NCBI GenBank assembly: GCA_003118195.1
Contig: BEXV01000831.1
Span: 56,057 to 120,056, forward strand
Source of the DNA: Hemicentrotus pulcherrimus
Taxonomy: Eukaryota; Echinodermata; Echinoidea; Camarodonta; Strongylocentrotidae
Direction of reading: 5' to 3'
Length of the DNA: 64,000 nucleotides
Part shown: piece after piece, positions 63,962 to 64,000 of the stretch
Position numbering within the stretch: the stretch's first letter is position 1
Layout of the letters: every line of letters begins with the position of its first letter
Notes under the pieces: generated by a model
Told to the model about the DNA's origin: nothing
The model's database searches: none
Seen by the model: only the letters and a program-made list of their open reading frames with translations
Made by a program: the position numbers and the translations under genes

Positions 63962-64000
63962 ATCTGTCCCAAGTCTGGTGCCAGACAACGTATAAGACAT
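63962..64000 (-). ncRNA. H/ACA snoRNA family A, copy 9 (cut by window end)
   Basis: The 3' hairpin start and ACA box are present; the rest lies past the window. It is upstream of exon 1, so it implies a further 5' intron and exon of the host gene. Confidence 0.7.

Overview
The window is a piece of an animal genome, intron-rich and about 60% A+T, with many short dispersed repeats. One gene fills most of it. It runs on the minus strand from about 63.6 kb down to 5.5 kb and encodes a SWR1/INO80-class chromatin-remodelling ATPase, the Domino / SRCAP / EP400 (p400) protein. An invertebrate deuterostome, perhaps a sea urchin, is my guess from the repeat style and the apparently unsplit Domino-type gene; I could not verify the species.

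Layout in transcript order, right to left: N-terminal low-complexity region (63.6-60.7 kb), HSA domain (60.1 kb), acidic H2A.Z/H2B-type region (57.8-55.6 kb), first ATPase lobe (52.5-48.3 kb), long insertion between the lobes (47.2-38.4 kb), second lobe (37.5-35.7 kb), charged linker (35.2-32.5 kb). The transcript can then end in two ways. Reading through exon 33 adds about 990 residues of acidic, Ser/Arg-rich sequence with an AT-hook-like motif, ending at 29,496 (SRCAP / Domino-B-like). Splicing from a donor inside that exon leads to a 33-nt microexon at 22.06 kb, a SANT domain (18.8-19.0 kb) and Gln-rich exons ending at 5,507 (EP400 / Domino-A-like). The 50 exons I placed keep one open frame (about 3,417 aa from the first visible ATG), apart from one in-frame TAG in exon 8.

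The most interesting content is in the introns. Most of the recurring intronic repeats that could be taken for junk fold and read as snoRNA genes on the host strand: four H/ACA families (8+1, 5, 3 and 2 copies) and two box C/D families (6 and 3+1 copies). That is 27 complete units, each in a different intron. The commonest H/ACA family and the commonest C/D family share an invariant 12-nt element. From memory, it is complementary to the same segment of domain V of large-subunit rRNA, and predicts a pseudouridine and a 2'-O-methyl five nucleotides apart (yeast Psi2416 and Um2421 equivalents). The locus is therefore both a remodeller gene and an amplified intronic snoRNA array. Several snoRNA copies carry duplicated flanks, one including an exon fragment, which suggests spread by intron-segment duplication.

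The rest is MITE families with terminal inverted repeats, tRNA-like SINE pieces, a 76-bp higher-order minisatellite, microsatellites, broken duplicated exons and assembly gaps (24,531; 27,966-28,071; 54,735-55,075). I see no second protein-coding gene; 1-5,506 and about 22.1-29.5 kb hold only UTR/intron sequence and repeats.
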